From contig JBOIDF010000003.1 in the NCBI GenBank assembly GCA_050740455.1, positions 1 to 64,000 on the forward strand: 64,000 nt of DNA, written 5' to 3'. The first letter of the stretch is position 1; each line of letters begins with the position of its first letter. The DNA comes from USCg-Taylor sp050740455. Its GTDB lineage: Bacteria > Pseudomonadota > Gammaproteobacteria > JACCXJ01. The notes beneath the pieces were generated by a model that had not been told where the DNA came from, made no database searches, and saw nothing but the letters and a program-made list of their open reading frames with translations. A program made the translations under genes and the position numbers. Shown here piece by piece: positions 15,835 to 25,029 of the stretch.

Positions 15835-17235
15835 TTAGGCGCCCGCCCTGCCCGAGCGCTCACCAAAGAGATCTCCCTGTCGCCATACCGAGGAACGGAG
15901 TTCGGGCCAGCGCTCGACGAAGGGCGCGGCGGAGATGCGCCCGAGCTCGCTCGGCTCGATCTTGTTCAGCCCCCCGCCGTACACACGACCCTCGCCGCGT
16001 AACTCGTGGCCGGTGATGCGCCCGAGGACTGCGTGCACGTCGGCGGCGCGGTCGGGGTGCTCACGGAGCATGTCCGCGAGGGCATTCAGCGGATAGAGCA
16101 TGAGATAGAGATTCGTCCCGATTGCCTGCGATCGGTTGAGGATGAAACGGAAAGGCTGCTTATCGTTCGCGCCGCGGCCCATGTATGTGCAGAGGAAGAG
16201 TGAGGGGGGGCGCTGCTCCTGCCTGTACCACGGGCTGCGCTTGCCGACGAGGTAGCCGTCCATGATGCCCAGCGCTGCTGCGGTTTGCAGGTATTCCCAG
16301 AGGGCCGGATGCCGCTGTTTCACAACATGCTCCGGGAGGTCGCAGTCGATGACGCACAGTTGGCGGTCGAGGACCGGGTAGCCGTCGTCGTCGCCTTCGA
16401 TGACGGTGGTCTTGAGATGCCTCGGGCTCGGCAGGATCGGGCGGAGGTACCTCGTCGGGAGACCGCGACGCTTGGCGTCGGCGCGGTCGAGCACGAAGAA
16501 CTTGTTGCTGCCCGTTGCGATGCCGCGCTGGATGCGGAAAAAGTCGGACAGTGTCGGGCCGTTGCCGTCGCCGGCGGTGTGCCGGTCGTTCCTGGCGTGG
16601 CTCGGATATAGGGTCCACTTGCGGGACTCGCGCAGAGGTTCGAGCGGGATTAGGTCGCTGGCGTGCGGCTCGTTCATGGTACCGCCGAACGTGAACTCGA
16701 CCTCGTGGCCTCGCGGCGGCGGGGCCTTTCTGAACACGAGAACGACCGACGACACCAGGGCATCGCCGAACTGAACATCGTTGGGATCGAACCGATGTGC
16801 GCGGATGAGCGTAACGCGATCCGTGAGGTAGCGCTTGAGGGCAGCGCCGTAGTTTACGTCCATGAACTCCGACGGGACGAGCCACCCGGCGTAACCGCCA
16901 TCCTCCATCCACGCTGTGGCGAGCAGGAGGAAGTAGACGTACAGACCGGCTAGGCCGCTGACTTCGACACCGGCCATCTTGTACACGAGCCGTTGCAGGC
17001 GCTCCTTATCCTGGCGGTCCATGTGGTGGTGGCGGACGTAGGGCGGGTTGGCCAGGATGAGGTCAGGCGCGGACGGGCGAGATGCATTGGCGACGACACG
17101 AGTAAAGTCGCCGCGTACGAGTTCAAGCGCGGTGTCGGACCACAACTCCCCGGCGGCCTCGCAGAAGACCGGGTCGAGTTCGACACCGACTAAACGGCTT
17201 GGTCCCCTTAGACAAGCCAGTTTTTACTCTGACCC
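15835..17235 (-). pseudogene. Eco57I-type N6-adenine DNA methylase, N-terminally truncated
   Basis: The frame carries the catalytic motif ILANPPYVRHHHM (NPPY) of N6-adenine methylases, the SAM-side strand VGVELDPVF upstream, and then the long specificity-like C-terminal half typical of type IIG/Eco57I proteins (RIQRGIATGSNKFFVL, ending GLNKIEPSELGRI). The family's first part, with motif I (an acidic-GSGAF-type SAM loop), is missing. The open frame runs back only to a TAA near 17235, beyond which lies a TTTTTACTCTGACCCC repeat sequence. The best internal start is TTG at 17145. Without motif I it cannot bind SAM normally. It converges on brnA. Confidence 0.65.
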
Positions 17236-17253
17236 CGAACTCGTGCTAGGCGT

Positions 17254-17346
17254 TTATGGTCTATTTGTATGCTTAACAGCTTCGACTGTGACCCAAATCA
17301 GCCCGCAAATAAAGATCGCAAAGACAGTTGCAACGAACCATTCCAT
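17254..17346 (-). CDS. 30-residue single-helix membrane protein
   Basis: A 31-codon frame encodes one transmembrane helix (MEWFVATVFAIFICGLIWVT) with a short cationic tail. GGAGGA lies 6 bases before the ATG. The ATG shares its A with the TGA of the ORF upstream (TGATG), the arrangement of translationally coupled genes. No family recognised. Position behind hppA suggests a small membrane accessory, but that is inference. Confidence 0.4.
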   Translation of the reverse strand: MEWFVATVFAIFICGLIWVTVEAVKHTNRP

Positions 17347-17555
17347 CACCATTCCTCCAATTCATCGATTTTTCGATACGCTGTTCTGTTCACCCAAACG
17401 ACAGCACCGGTCACGAGAACTACCGCCATCCCGCAAAACACGAGACGGAGCCTATTTGCGCTCGCGTAATTCTGCGCTATCCAGGCAAGGAGGGATACAT
17501 CGGTAACACGGCGGAGGCCCGTAAGTATAGGGAATCGTCCTTGACGTTCAAGCAC
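17346..17555 (-). CDS. 69-residue membrane protein downstream of hppA
   Basis: The frame starts at a GTG 11 bases after the hppA stop and has one clear membrane helix (LVFCGMAVVLVTGAVVWV) followed by KIDELEEW. The GGAGG of the next tiny ORF overlaps its last codons. The start is uncertain because only a weak AGAAG precedes the GTG. No recognised family. Read with the 30-residue ORF it looks like the tail of an hppA operon. Confidence 0.4.
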   Translation of the reverse strand: MLERQGRFPILTGLRRVTDVSLLAWIAQNYASANRLRLVFCGMAVVLVTGAVVWVNRTAYRKIDELEEW

Positions 17556-17566
17556 GTTATCATCTT

Positions 17567-19759
17567 CTAAAGGAGCGGCACGATCAGCAAGGCCACGATG
17601 TTGATGATCTTGATGAGCGGGTTGACCGCGGGGCCGGCCGTGTCTTTGTAGGGATCGCCCACGGTGTCGCCGGTGACCGCCGCCTTGTGCGCGTCCGAAC
17701 CCTTGCCCCCATGATGGCCGTCCTCGATATACTTCTTGGCGTTGTCCCAGGCGCCGCCCCCTACGGTCATCGAGATGGCCACGAAGATCCCGGTAACGAT
17801 GGTGCCGAGCAGTAGACCCCCAAGCGCCTTGGGACCCGCATCGCCGCCCATCAGCAAACCGAGCCCCAAGGCGACGGCAATCGGCACCAGGACCGGCAAG
17901 AGCGAAGGGACGACCATCTCCTTGATGGCGGCCCGGGTCAGCAGGTCCACGGCCGTGGAGTAGTCGGGCTTCGCGGTGCCCTCCATGATCCCCGGGATCT
18001 CGCGGAATTGCCGCCGCACCTCCAAGACCACGGAGCCCGCGGCCCGTCCGACGGCCTCCATGGCCATCGCAGCGAAGAGGTAGGGGACGAGACCCCCGAT
18101 GAAGAGACCGATGATCACCGCCGGATCCGAGAGCGAGAAGCTTATCTTCATCCCGGCGTGCTCCAAGCTGTGGGTATAGTCGGCGAACAACACCAGGGCC
18201 GCGAGTCCCGCCGAACCGATGGCATACCCTTTGGTCACCGCCTTGGTCGTGTTGCCGACGGCATCGAGCGGATCGGTGATCCCGCGCACCTCGGGCGGGA
18301 GATCGGCCATCTCGGCGATGCCGCCGGCGTTGTCGGTGATGGGACCGTAGGCGTCGAGAGCCACGATGATGCCGGTCATCGACAGCATGCTGGTCGCGGC
18401 GATCGCGATCCCGTAGATGCCCGCGCAGGCATAGGCGAGGAAAATGCTCGCGCAGACGGCCAGAACCGGAAGCGCCGTCGCCTTCATCGAGATCGCAAGC
18501 CCGGCGATGATATTGGTCGCATGTCCGGTGGTCGAGGCTTGCGCGATATGGCGCACCGGCGCGTACTGGGTGCCCGTATAGTATTCCGTCACCCAGACCA
18601 GCGCTCCCGTGAGCACGAGACCCACGAGCGACGACAGATAAAGCGCGATGACGTTGTATTCGTCCACGCTCCACATCATGATAATCGTGACGGGTAGAAA
18701 GGCGACCGCCGCGATTCCTCCCGCGACGATCAACCCGCGGTAGAGGGCGTCCATGATCTTGCCGCCTTCCGCGGCCTTGACGAAAAAGGTGCCGATGATC
18801 GAGGCGATGATCGACACCCCCCCGAGCGCGAGCGGATAGAGCACCGCGTCCGCTGTGGCGCTTTTCACCAGCAAAGTGCCGAGCAGCATGGTGGCGATCA
18901 CGGTGACGGCATAGGTCTCGAAGAGATCGGCCGCCATGCCCGCGCAGTCGCCGACATTATCCCCCACGTTATCCGCGATGACGGCGGGATTCCTGGGATC
19001 ATCTTCCGGGATCCCAGCCTCGACCTTGCCGACCAGATCCGCGCCGACATCGGCGCCCTTGGTGAAGATGCCGCCGCCCAAGCGCGCGAAGATCGAGATC
19101 AAGGAACCGCCGAAGCCTAAACCGATGAGCGGGGCAAGGTCCACCGTTGTACCCTCGGGGGCGAGCGCCGCGAGCAGAGCGTAATAACCGGCGACGCCTA
19201 ACAGCCCAAGGCCCACGACCAAGAGTCCAGTGATCGCGCCGCCTCGAAACGCCAGGGTCAATGCGGGGTTAAGGCCGCTTTTAGCCGCTTCGGCGGTGCG
19301 CAGATTCGCGCGCACGGAGATGTTCATGCCGATGTAGCCCGTCGCGCCCGAGAGCACCGCTCCCAGCAAGAAGCCGAAAGCGGTTTTCCAATCGAGCACG
19401 ATCCCGATGAGGAGAAACAATCCGGCCCCGGCCTTGGCGATGGTCGTGTATTGGCGGTTGAGATAGGCCGATGCCCCTTGCTGGATAGCGGCCGCAATCT
19501 GGCGCATCCGTTCGGAGCCTTCGGGCTGCGCCAGGATCCATTGCACCGACCAGGCGCCGTAAGCGATGGCCAGGCCGCCGCAAACCAGCGCGAAGGCGAG
19601 CGACAATGATCCCAGCGACAAGCTCAGTAGCAGTATCGCCGCGGCGACGCCCCCCGCGATGGCCAGGTAGTGGCGGTTGCTTAGCAATGCCTGTAGGAAG
19701 CTTTGCCCTTCCTGGCGCACTTCGAGGGCTATTTCTTTTACCGCGCTAGCGACTTGCAT
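17567..19759 (-). CDS. hppA: Proton-translocating membrane pyrophosphatase (K+-independent type)
   Basis: A 730-residue membrane pyrophosphatase with about 16 helices. It hydrolyses pyrophosphate and pumps H+ out of the cytoplasm. The substrate site is visible: DVGADLVGKVEAGIPEDDPR (237-256), DNVGDNVGDCAGMAADLFE, and a C-terminal motif around DTVGDPYKDTAGPAVNPLIK read in the same protein. The switch residue is Lys506 in GNTTKAVTKG; Lys at this place marks K+-independent H+ pumps, whereas K+-dependent forms have Ala. A short hairpin followed by six T lies upstream of the start codon. The two small membrane ORFs follow on the same strand. Confidence 0.95.
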   Translation of the reverse strand: MQVASAVKEIALEVRQEGQSFLQALLSNRHYLAIAGGVAAAILLLSLSLGSLSLAFALVCGGLAIAYGAWSVQWILAQPEGSERMRQIAAAIQQGASAYLNRQYTTIAKAGAGLFLLIGIVLDWKTAFGFLLGAVLSGATGYIGMNISVRANLRTAEAAKSGLNPALTLAFRGGAITGLLVVGLGLLGVAGYYALLAALAPEGTTVDLAPLIGLGFGGSLISIFARLGGGIFTKGADVGADLVGKVEAGIPEDDPRNPAVIADNVGDNVGDCAGMAADLFETYAVTVIATMLLGTLLVKSATADAVLYPLALGGVSIIASIIGTFFVKAAEGGKIMDALYRGLIVAGGIAAVAFLPVTIIMMWSVDEYNVIALYLSSLVGLVLTGALVWVTEYYTGTQYAPVRHIAQASTTGHATNIIAGLAISMKATALPVLAVCASIFLAYACAGIYGIAIAATSMLSMTGIIVALDAYGPITDNAGGIAEMADLPPEVRGITDPLDAVGNTTKAVTKGYAIGSAGLAALVLFADYTHSLEHAGMKISFSLSDPAVIIGLFIGGLVPYLFAAMAMEAVGRAAGSVVLEVRRQFREIPGIMEGTAKPDYSTAVDLLTRAAIKEMVVPSLLPVLVPIAVALGLGLLMGGDAGPKALGGLLLGTIVTGIFVAISMTVGGGAWDNAKKYIEDGHHGGKGSDAHKAAVTGDTVGDPYKDTAGPAVNPLIKIINIVALLIVPLL

Positions 19760-19787
19760 GTGAGGACTCCCCAGTGGTTATGGCATT

Positions 19788-19809
19788 AAAAAAGGGGCAG
19801 CCCGCCCCC
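19788..19809 (-). terminator. Hairpin plus T-run in the hppA leader
   Basis: Read on the minus strand, GGGGC and GCCCC arms with a 5-base loop are followed by TTTTTT, then hppA begins 28 bases later. This has the form of an intrinsic terminator placed in front of a gene, so it may attenuate hppA transcription or end an upstream antisense transcript. No known riboswitch core was seen above it. Confidence 0.45.
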
Positions 19810-20059
19810 TAGGATCATGGAGTTAAAACCCGGCATAGCCGGAACCAAAAAGTTGGACGACTTCTCGATCACCTTGAAACCCAATGGTGGCGCGGGTTTC
19901 CAGAAGCGACCAAAAAATCTTGCGCAAAAATAATAAGATTTGAGCGATAAGGGACTAAATAGTAATGGATTACGATCGACGTTGAAAGTGAAAGCGGTTG
20001 CCGAAGGCTAGGTTCTTTCTGTAATCTGAAAGGCGACATAACTTATTGAGATTACGACC

Positions 20060-20728
20060 ATGGGAAACACCGTGGCCTTTACCCGGCCGGACGGAAAGGC
20101 CTCGAGCGGGTACTATGCGAGCCCCGCGGCGGGCGAGAGCGCACCGGGCATCGTGGTGATCCAAGAATGGTGGGGCGTTAACCAGCAGATCAAGGGGGTA
20201 GCCGAGCGCCTGGCGCAGTCGGGTTACCGCGCCTTGGTTCCCGATCTCTATCGAGGCCGGGTGACGCTCGATGTGGCCGAGGCCGAACACTTGATGGGGC
20301 AGTTGGATTTCGGCGCGGCCGCGACCCAGGATATCCAAGGCGCGGTGAAATATCTGAAAGCCCGGAGCGCCAAGGTCGCAATCAACGGATTTTGCATGGG
20401 CGGGGCGCTGACGATCCTCTCGGCCGTCCTCGTCCAGGAACTCGCCGCCGCCGTCTGCTGGTACGGTTTCCCTCCGGCCGAAGCGGCCGATGCGCGCACC
20501 ATCGGCATTCCGCTCTTGGGCCATTTCGCGGAGCAGGACGAATTCTTCCCCATGGCCGGTGTGGACGCCCTCGAACGGCGGCTTCGAGACGGGCAGGTGC
20601 GTTACGAGTTCCATCGCTACCCGGCACGGCATGCTTTCGCCAACGAAACCCGGCCGACTTATGACGCGCAACACGCCGCGCTGGCCTGGGAGCGCACCCT
20701 AGGCTTTCTCGCCGCAGAGCTTGCGTAA
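20060..20728 (+). CDS. Dienelactone hydrolase family protein
   Basis: A 222-residue alpha/beta hydrolase of the DLH family. The catalytic triad is Cys in INGFCMGGALT, Asp in HFAEQDEFFP and His in YPARHAFANE, with the early VVIQEWWGVNQQIK signature. In aromatic degradation DLH opens dienelactone, but most genomic copies outside such operons act on unknown esters or lactones; no chlorocatechol genes are nearby. Cytosolic. The next gene starts at the base after its stop, so the two are probably co-transcribed. Confidence 0.88.
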   Translation: MGNTVAFTRPDGKASSGYYASPAAGESAPGIVVIQEWWGVNQQIKGVAERLAQSGYRALVPDLYRGRVTLDVAEAEHLMGQLDFGAAATQDIQGAVKYLKARSAKVAINGFCMGGALTILSAVLVQELAAAVCWYGFPPAEAADARTIGIPLLGHFAEQDEFFPMAGVDALERRLRDGQVRYEFHRYPARHAFANETRPTYDAQHAALAWERTLGFLAAELA

Positions 20729-21565
20729 ATGCTCGCCAACGATTTTTTACCAGCCCGGAGCCGCGTGACTAGAACATACGACCCCGGTGCCGTGGCGGTT
20801 CTGGCGCAGAGCAAACGCGATCTCGCGATCGCCGCCATCGTAGTCTTCTGTGTCTCCGTCGGGCTCTACCTCGACGGGGACTGCACGCGTATCGAGCAGT
20901 ACTTCCTCGGCGCCATCGCATGGTGCTTTTTATTCGGGCTCTTGCAATTCGAAACCCCCGCCATTCGCATGCAAGTTGCGGTGGCCGTCGCGGTGGCGAC
21001 GCTGTGCGAGTATTCCTTCGCACCCCTCTACCATATTTACACCTATCGGTTCGACAATGTTCCCGCCTACGTCCCGCCCGGTCACGGCATGGTGTATTTG
21101 ACGGCCGTGGCGCTTGCCCGATCCCCGCTCTTCGAGCGCTACGGCGCGCCCATCGCGCGCGTGACGCTCGTGATCGGGGCGTGCTGGGCCTTATGGGGTG
21201 TGACCTACGCCGAACGCGCCGATACGGGCGGGGCGGTTTTGTTCCTGGTGTTCTGCGCCTTTTTTCTTCTTGGGCGTTCGCCGCTTCTTTACATCGCGGC
21301 CTTCTATATCACCAGTTACTTGGAGCTCGTGGGCACCTATTCGGGCGCCTGGGCCTGGGCGGTGCATTGGCCCTCTTGGGGCCATCTACCCCAAGCCAAT
21401 CCGCCGAGCGGCATCGCCGCCGGGTATTGCTTCCTCGACACGATCGCGCTATTCGGCGCTCCCATCCTGGCGCGATTCATCACTAACTGCGGCACGGCAT
21501 TCCGGCGCCTGCAGGCTGTCCCCATGCGCGTAATCCAGGCGCCTTCGGCGCGCGACAGCTCCTAA
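20729..21565 (+). CDS. Integral membrane protein of unknown function
   Basis: A 278-residue protein with about seven hydrophobic helices (for example DLAIAAIVVFCVSVGLYL, MQVAVAVAVATLCEY, ARVTLVIGACWALWGV, AVLFLVFCAFFLLG). Polar motifs between helices, PAYVPPGHGMVYLTA and QANPPSGIAAGYCFLD, look conserved and may form a site. It starts directly on the dienelactone hydrolase stop, which suggests a shared job. No family name recognised. The C-terminus is cationic and probably cytoplasmic. Confidence 0.65.
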   Translation: MLANDFLPARSRVTRTYDPGAVAVLAQSKRDLAIAAIVVFCVSVGLYLDGDCTRIEQYFLGAIAWCFLFGLLQFETPAIRMQVAVAVAVATLCEYSFAPLYHIYTYRFDNVPAYVPPGHGMVYLTAVALARSPLFERYGAPIARVTLVIGACWALWGVTYAERADTGGAVLFLVFCAFFLLGRSPLLYIAAFYITSYLELVGTYSGAWAWAVHWPSWGHLPQANPPSGIAAGYCFLDTIALFGAPILARFITNCGTAFRRLQAVPMRVIQAPSARDSS

Positions 21566-21742
21566 TCGCAGGCCGCAACTAGCTCGCGTGCCGAGCGGGT
21601 TACGCGCGGGACGGGGGGCGATTGAATGAATCATTGTGCGCCGCACAACCATCGGGCTACAATTGAACCGCGATACGGCGCCAGGGAACCGCTGATCCCA
21701 GACGCCATCTTTACAACTCGCTGAGTAGCATTGGAGGATTCA

Positions 21743-22561
21743 ATGGAAATCAAAGACAAAGTCGCACTCGTGACGGGCGGAGCCAGCGGCATCGGTAAGG
21801 CCGTCGGGTTTGAGCTCGCGCTTCGGGGCGCCAAGGCAGTCGCATTGGTTGACCTCACCGAAGAGGCGTTTAGAACCGCGGAGGAAATCAACAAAGACCT
21901 CGGCAAAACGGTGGCGCGCCCCTTCTGCGGGAATGTGACCGACGACGATTTCCGCCACCGGGTGTACGACGCCGTGAGCGAACAACATGGCATGGTGACT
22001 ATCTGCGTCCCGGCCGCCGGCATCACCCGCGACGCCCTGGCGGTCAAGATGAACAAAGAGACCGGCAAGGCCGAAATCTATCCGCTGGAGAAATTCCGGC
22101 TGGTGACGGAGGTCGATCTCTTCGCCCCGGTCTACTGGTCGCTCGAGATGGTGGCGCGTGCCGCCGAGATGCGTTACCGCATGGGCTTGAAGCGCTGGCA
22201 ACCCCAGGAAGGCATGCAGGGGGTCATCATCTTCATCGGATCGATCTCCTCGCAGGGCAACAAGGGCCAGATCGCTTACGCCGCATCGAAGGCGGGTCTG
22301 GAAGGGGCGGCGGCGACCTTGATGAAAGAAGCCATGTTTTACGGCGTCCGTTGCAGCGTGATTCACCCCGGCTTCACCGATACCCCCATGGTCCGCGCCC
22401 TTGGCGAGGAGTACATCCAGAAATACGTTCTTCCCGAGACCCAGTTAGGACGGTTGATCCGGCCGCAAGAGATCGCGGACGCTATTTGCTTTATGATCAC
22501 CAACTCCGCGGTGAGCGGGGAGCTGTGGGCGGATGCAGGCTGGCATCCCTCGCCGGCTTAG
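21743..22561 (+). CDS. Short-chain dehydrogenase/reductase
   Basis: A 272-residue classical SDR. It has the cofactor motif ALVTGGASGIGKAVG, the catalytic Ser in FIGSISSQG and YAASK as the Tyr-Lys pair, and a C-terminal PGFTDTPMV segment. An acidic residue after beta-2 (LVDLTEE) suggests NAD+ preference. It has an unusual stretch around YRMGLKRWQPQEGMQG between the fourth and fifth strands. GGAGGA precedes the ATG. Substrate unknown. It stands alone, with a repeat behind it. Confidence 0.88.
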   Translation: MEIKDKVALVTGGASGIGKAVGFELALRGAKAVALVDLTEEAFRTAEEINKDLGKTVARPFCGNVTDDDFRHRVYDAVSEQHGMVTICVPAAGITRDALAVKMNKETGKAEIYPLEKFRLVTEVDLFAPVYWSLEMVARAAEMRYRMGLKRWQPQEGMQGVIIFIGSISSQGNKGQIAYAASKAGLEGAAATLMKEAMFYGVRCSVIHPGFTDTPMVRALGEEYIQKYVLPETQLGRLIRPQEIADAICFMITNSAVSGELWADAGWHPSPA

Positions 22562-22710
22562 TCGGTAATCACCCTGCTCGGGGAGCGGTGCGAAAGCGTG
22601 ACAACTGGGGAGCAAGATACGAGCATAGAAAATGGAACCGCATGATCGCGGAGCAACGTGACTATACATAACGCCAACAGTAATTGCGCATCCGAAAATC
22701 GAGCCTCGTT

Positions 22711-22775
22711 ATGCCAGCGAAAGCTGGCATCCAGGAACACTTAGCTCCGCACTGGATTCCCGCTTTCGCGGGAAT
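22711..22775. repeat. Double-hairpin interspersed repeat (dRS3-like), copy 1
   Basis: Two perfect hairpins with GAAA/TTTC loops: ATGCCAGC-GAAA-GCTGGCAT (22711-22730) and ATTCCCGC-TTTC-GCGGGAAT (22756-22775), with CCAG/CTGG next to them. A sister copy is at 33890-33955. The second arm matches the ATTCCC-N8-GGGAAT form of the dRS3-type repeat. Confidence 0.75.
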
Positions 22776-22825
22776 GACGCTGTCGGATGATTGGTCGCTA
22801 ACGATACGAATTAGCATGCGTCGCT

Positions 22826-24364
22826 ATGTATAAGAACTCTCGGGTGCCGCGGGACTCAGCTCAGCACGCGGAGCGTCACGTATCTCGGCGTACCCGCTTG
22901 CTTGTACCTGTACGGTTGATCAGGCTCGCCGTTTTGCCTGCCTTGCTCGCGTCCGCTTCAGTCCTCGCGCAAACGAGTCCGCAGGCGTTACCGCCCCCGG
23001 TCACGCAAGCGCTACAGCGAGCCAAGATCCCAGCCGCGAGCGCCGGGATCTTTGTGCAAGACACGGCCACCCGGGAGCCGTGGCTCGAATGGTCGGCGCA
23101 AACGCCGATGAATCCCGCCTCGACGGTTAAACTCCTTACGACCTTCGCGGCGCTCGATCGGCTCGGTCCCGCCTACACCTGGAAGACCGAAATCTACGCC
23201 TCGGGCCGTATCCAAGGCGAGGTGCTCGAGGGAGATCTCATCATCAAGGGCTACGGCGATCCCAAGCTGACCTTGGAACGGTTCTGGCTCCTGCTGCGCA
23301 CCCTCCGGCAACGCGGTATTCGCGTGATCCGCGGGGACTTGGTGCTCGATCGCAGCTACTTCGCGATCCCGGAGGATGACCCCGGCCAGTTCGATCACCA
23401 GCCCTTCAGCCCGTACAACACCGGACCCGATGCCTTGCTGCTGAACTTCAAATCCGTACAGATCCGCTTGTTGCCGACGAGCGCCGGCGCCGTGCGCGTG
23501 GTGAGCGATCCGCATCCCACGCAGTTGCAGCTCGTCAACCGGCTGGGCGCCACGCGCGGGCCTTGCCGGGGCGGGCCGTTGATCGCTGTCCGCGGCGATG
23601 CCGCGCAGGTAAGAGTGACGGTCCACGGACGCTACGCCGCGGCCTGCGGCGACGGCGAGTATTACACCGCTGTCTTGGGCCACCCGCAGTACGTGCATGG
23701 CGTATTCAAGGACATATGGGGTGATCTCGGCGGCGCGATCCGCGGCCGCGTACGCGAGGGCCCGGTCCCGGCGCGCGCCGAGCTTCTGGCCGCAAGCGAA
23801 TCCCCGCCGCTCGCCGAGATCGTGCGCGACATCAACAAGTTCAGCAACAACGTGATGGCGCGGCAGTTATTCCTCACCTTCGGTGCGGCCGCTCGGCAAG
23901 CGCCGGCGACCTTGGTGAAGTCGCAACAGTCGATGCATGATTGGCTACTCGTTCAAGGCTTGGATCCGCAAATGGCCACTCTCGAAAACGGCTCGGGGCT
24001 GTCGCGAACGGAGCGCATCACGGCGCGCGAGATGGGGCGATTGTTGCTCGCCGCGTACCGCAGTCCGTTGATGCCGGAATTCGTATCCTCCCTGCCTATC
24101 GCCTCCGTGGACGGAACCATGCGCCGGCGGCTGCGCTACACCGGCGTCGCGGGTCATGCCCACATAAAAACCGGCAGTCTGCGCGGCGTCAAAGCCATTG
24201 CCGGTTACGTGCACGATAAGTCCGGGCGCACGATTGCGGTCGTCTGCCTCATCAATCACCGCAACGCCGGGGCGGGCGGCGCGGCCCAGGACGCGCTGCT
24301 CCGCTGGGTCTATGAGGGAGGGTCCCAAATCCCGCGGTCGGTGACCCGGCAAGCGACGAGGTAG
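22826..24364 (+). CDS. dacB: D-alanyl-D-alanine carboxypeptidase/endopeptidase (PBP4 type)
   Basis: A 512-residue class C penicillin-binding protein. It trims pentapeptide stems and cuts cross-links in periplasmic murein. An Arg-rich start leads to a signal peptide (RLAVLPALLASASVLAQT). The three active-site motifs are Ser99-Thr-Val-Lys102 in NPASTVKLL, SNN in KFSNNVMAR and KTG in HIKTGSLRG. The large insert between the first two motifs is typical of PBP4. Length is slightly above the E. coli protein because of a longer N-terminal leader. Confidence 0.92.
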   Translation: MYKNSRVPRDSAQHAERHVSRRTRLLVPVRLIRLAVLPALLASASVLAQTSPQALPPPVTQALQRAKIPAASAGIFVQDTATREPWLEWSAQTPMNPASTVKLLTTFAALDRLGPAYTWKTEIYASGRIQGEVLEGDLIIKGYGDPKLTLERFWLLLRTLRQRGIRVIRGDLVLDRSYFAIPEDDPGQFDHQPFSPYNTGPDALLLNFKSVQIRLLPTSAGAVRVVSDPHPTQLQLVNRLGATRGPCRGGPLIAVRGDAAQVRVTVHGRYAAACGDGEYYTAVLGHPQYVHGVFKDIWGDLGGAIRGRVREGPVPARAELLAASESPPLAEIVRDINKFSNNVMARQLFLTFGAAARQAPATLVKSQQSMHDWLLVQGLDPQMATLENGSGLSRTERITAREMGRLLLAAYRSPLMPEFVSSLPIASVDGTMRRRLRYTGVAGHAHIKTGSLRGVKAIAGYVHDKSGRTIAVVCLINHRNAGAGGAAQDALLRWVYEGGSQIPRSVTRQATR

Positions 24365-24456
24365 AACCGGATCGCCGGTACACCGCATTCAGAGCATGCC
24401 AGCGGCGATTACAGCGAGTCGATTCTCGCTTTAGCCGCAAGCAGTCAAATCTCAGT

Positions 24457-25029
24457 ATGCAACGAGTGAAGCGTCTCCTTTTGATGCTCGCGGTTCTTGA
24501 ATCGGGTTGCGCAGAGCGGCCGGAAGTTCCGGCAATGGTGCCTGACATCAACACCGCGTCGTTCGCCTCCAGCCGAAAAACGATCGCCATCTCACGGGCA
24601 CGGGGCGGCAAGGAGACCAGTTTTTTCATGACCTCGGAGATCGATAACGAAGGTTTTCGGAAGGCCCTGAAGATCGCGCTCGAAAAATCAGGACTATTCC
24701 GCATCGTGTTTATCGATCTCCACGGTGATTATGTGCTTTATCCCAAGATTGTGGCTCAAAACGTGATCCCGGGCTTGACGATGCGCTCGGTGTTCAAGGT
24801 CGATTACCGGATCGTGGATGGCTGGAGCGAAAAGGAACTGTGGCAACGGCGGGTGACCTCGACCTATGACGCGCCTCTGGCCGAGGCGCTGTACGGCGTG
24901 AGCCGGGTACGCAAAGCGCATGAAGGATCGGTGAGAAAAAACATTCAATCGCTGCTGATGCAATTGAGCGAATTCGTAGCCGCGGACATCACTCGAGACA
25001 TCGAACCCATCGATAAAACCGGCTGGTGA
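24457..25029 (+). CDS. Hypothetical exported protein
   Basis: A 190-residue protein with a hydrophobic leader (VKRLLLMLAVLESGCAERP). A Cys sits where a lipoprotein would be modified, but the lipobox (ESGC) is poor, with Glu at -3. The body is mixed alpha/beta (GFRKALKIALEKSGLF, DYVLYPKIVAQNVIPGL, FKVDYRIVDGWSEKELWQRR) and may be a periplasmic binding fold. No family recognised. Its TGA overlaps the arfB GTG, so arfB is translationally coupled to it, an odd pair. Confidence 0.65.
   Translation: MQRVKRLLLMLAVLESGCAERPEVPAMVPDINTASFASSRKTIAISRARGGKETSFFMTSEIDNEGFRKALKIALEKSGLFRIVFIDLHGDYVLYPKIVAQNVIPGLTMRSVFKVDYRIVDGWSEKELWQRRVTSTYDAPLAEALYGVSRVRKAHEGSVRKNIQSLLMQLSEFVAADITRDIEPIDKTGW

Noticed and set aside
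17346..18674. A 442-codon minus-strand frame covering the end of hppA
   Set aside because: All but its last 69 codons are out of frame with hppA and rich in Arg/Gly; only the tail after hppA looks like protein.
19810..20000. Riboswitch (fluoride or similar) before hppA
   Set aside because: I could not find a conserved core; only a short hairpin with a T-run is supported.
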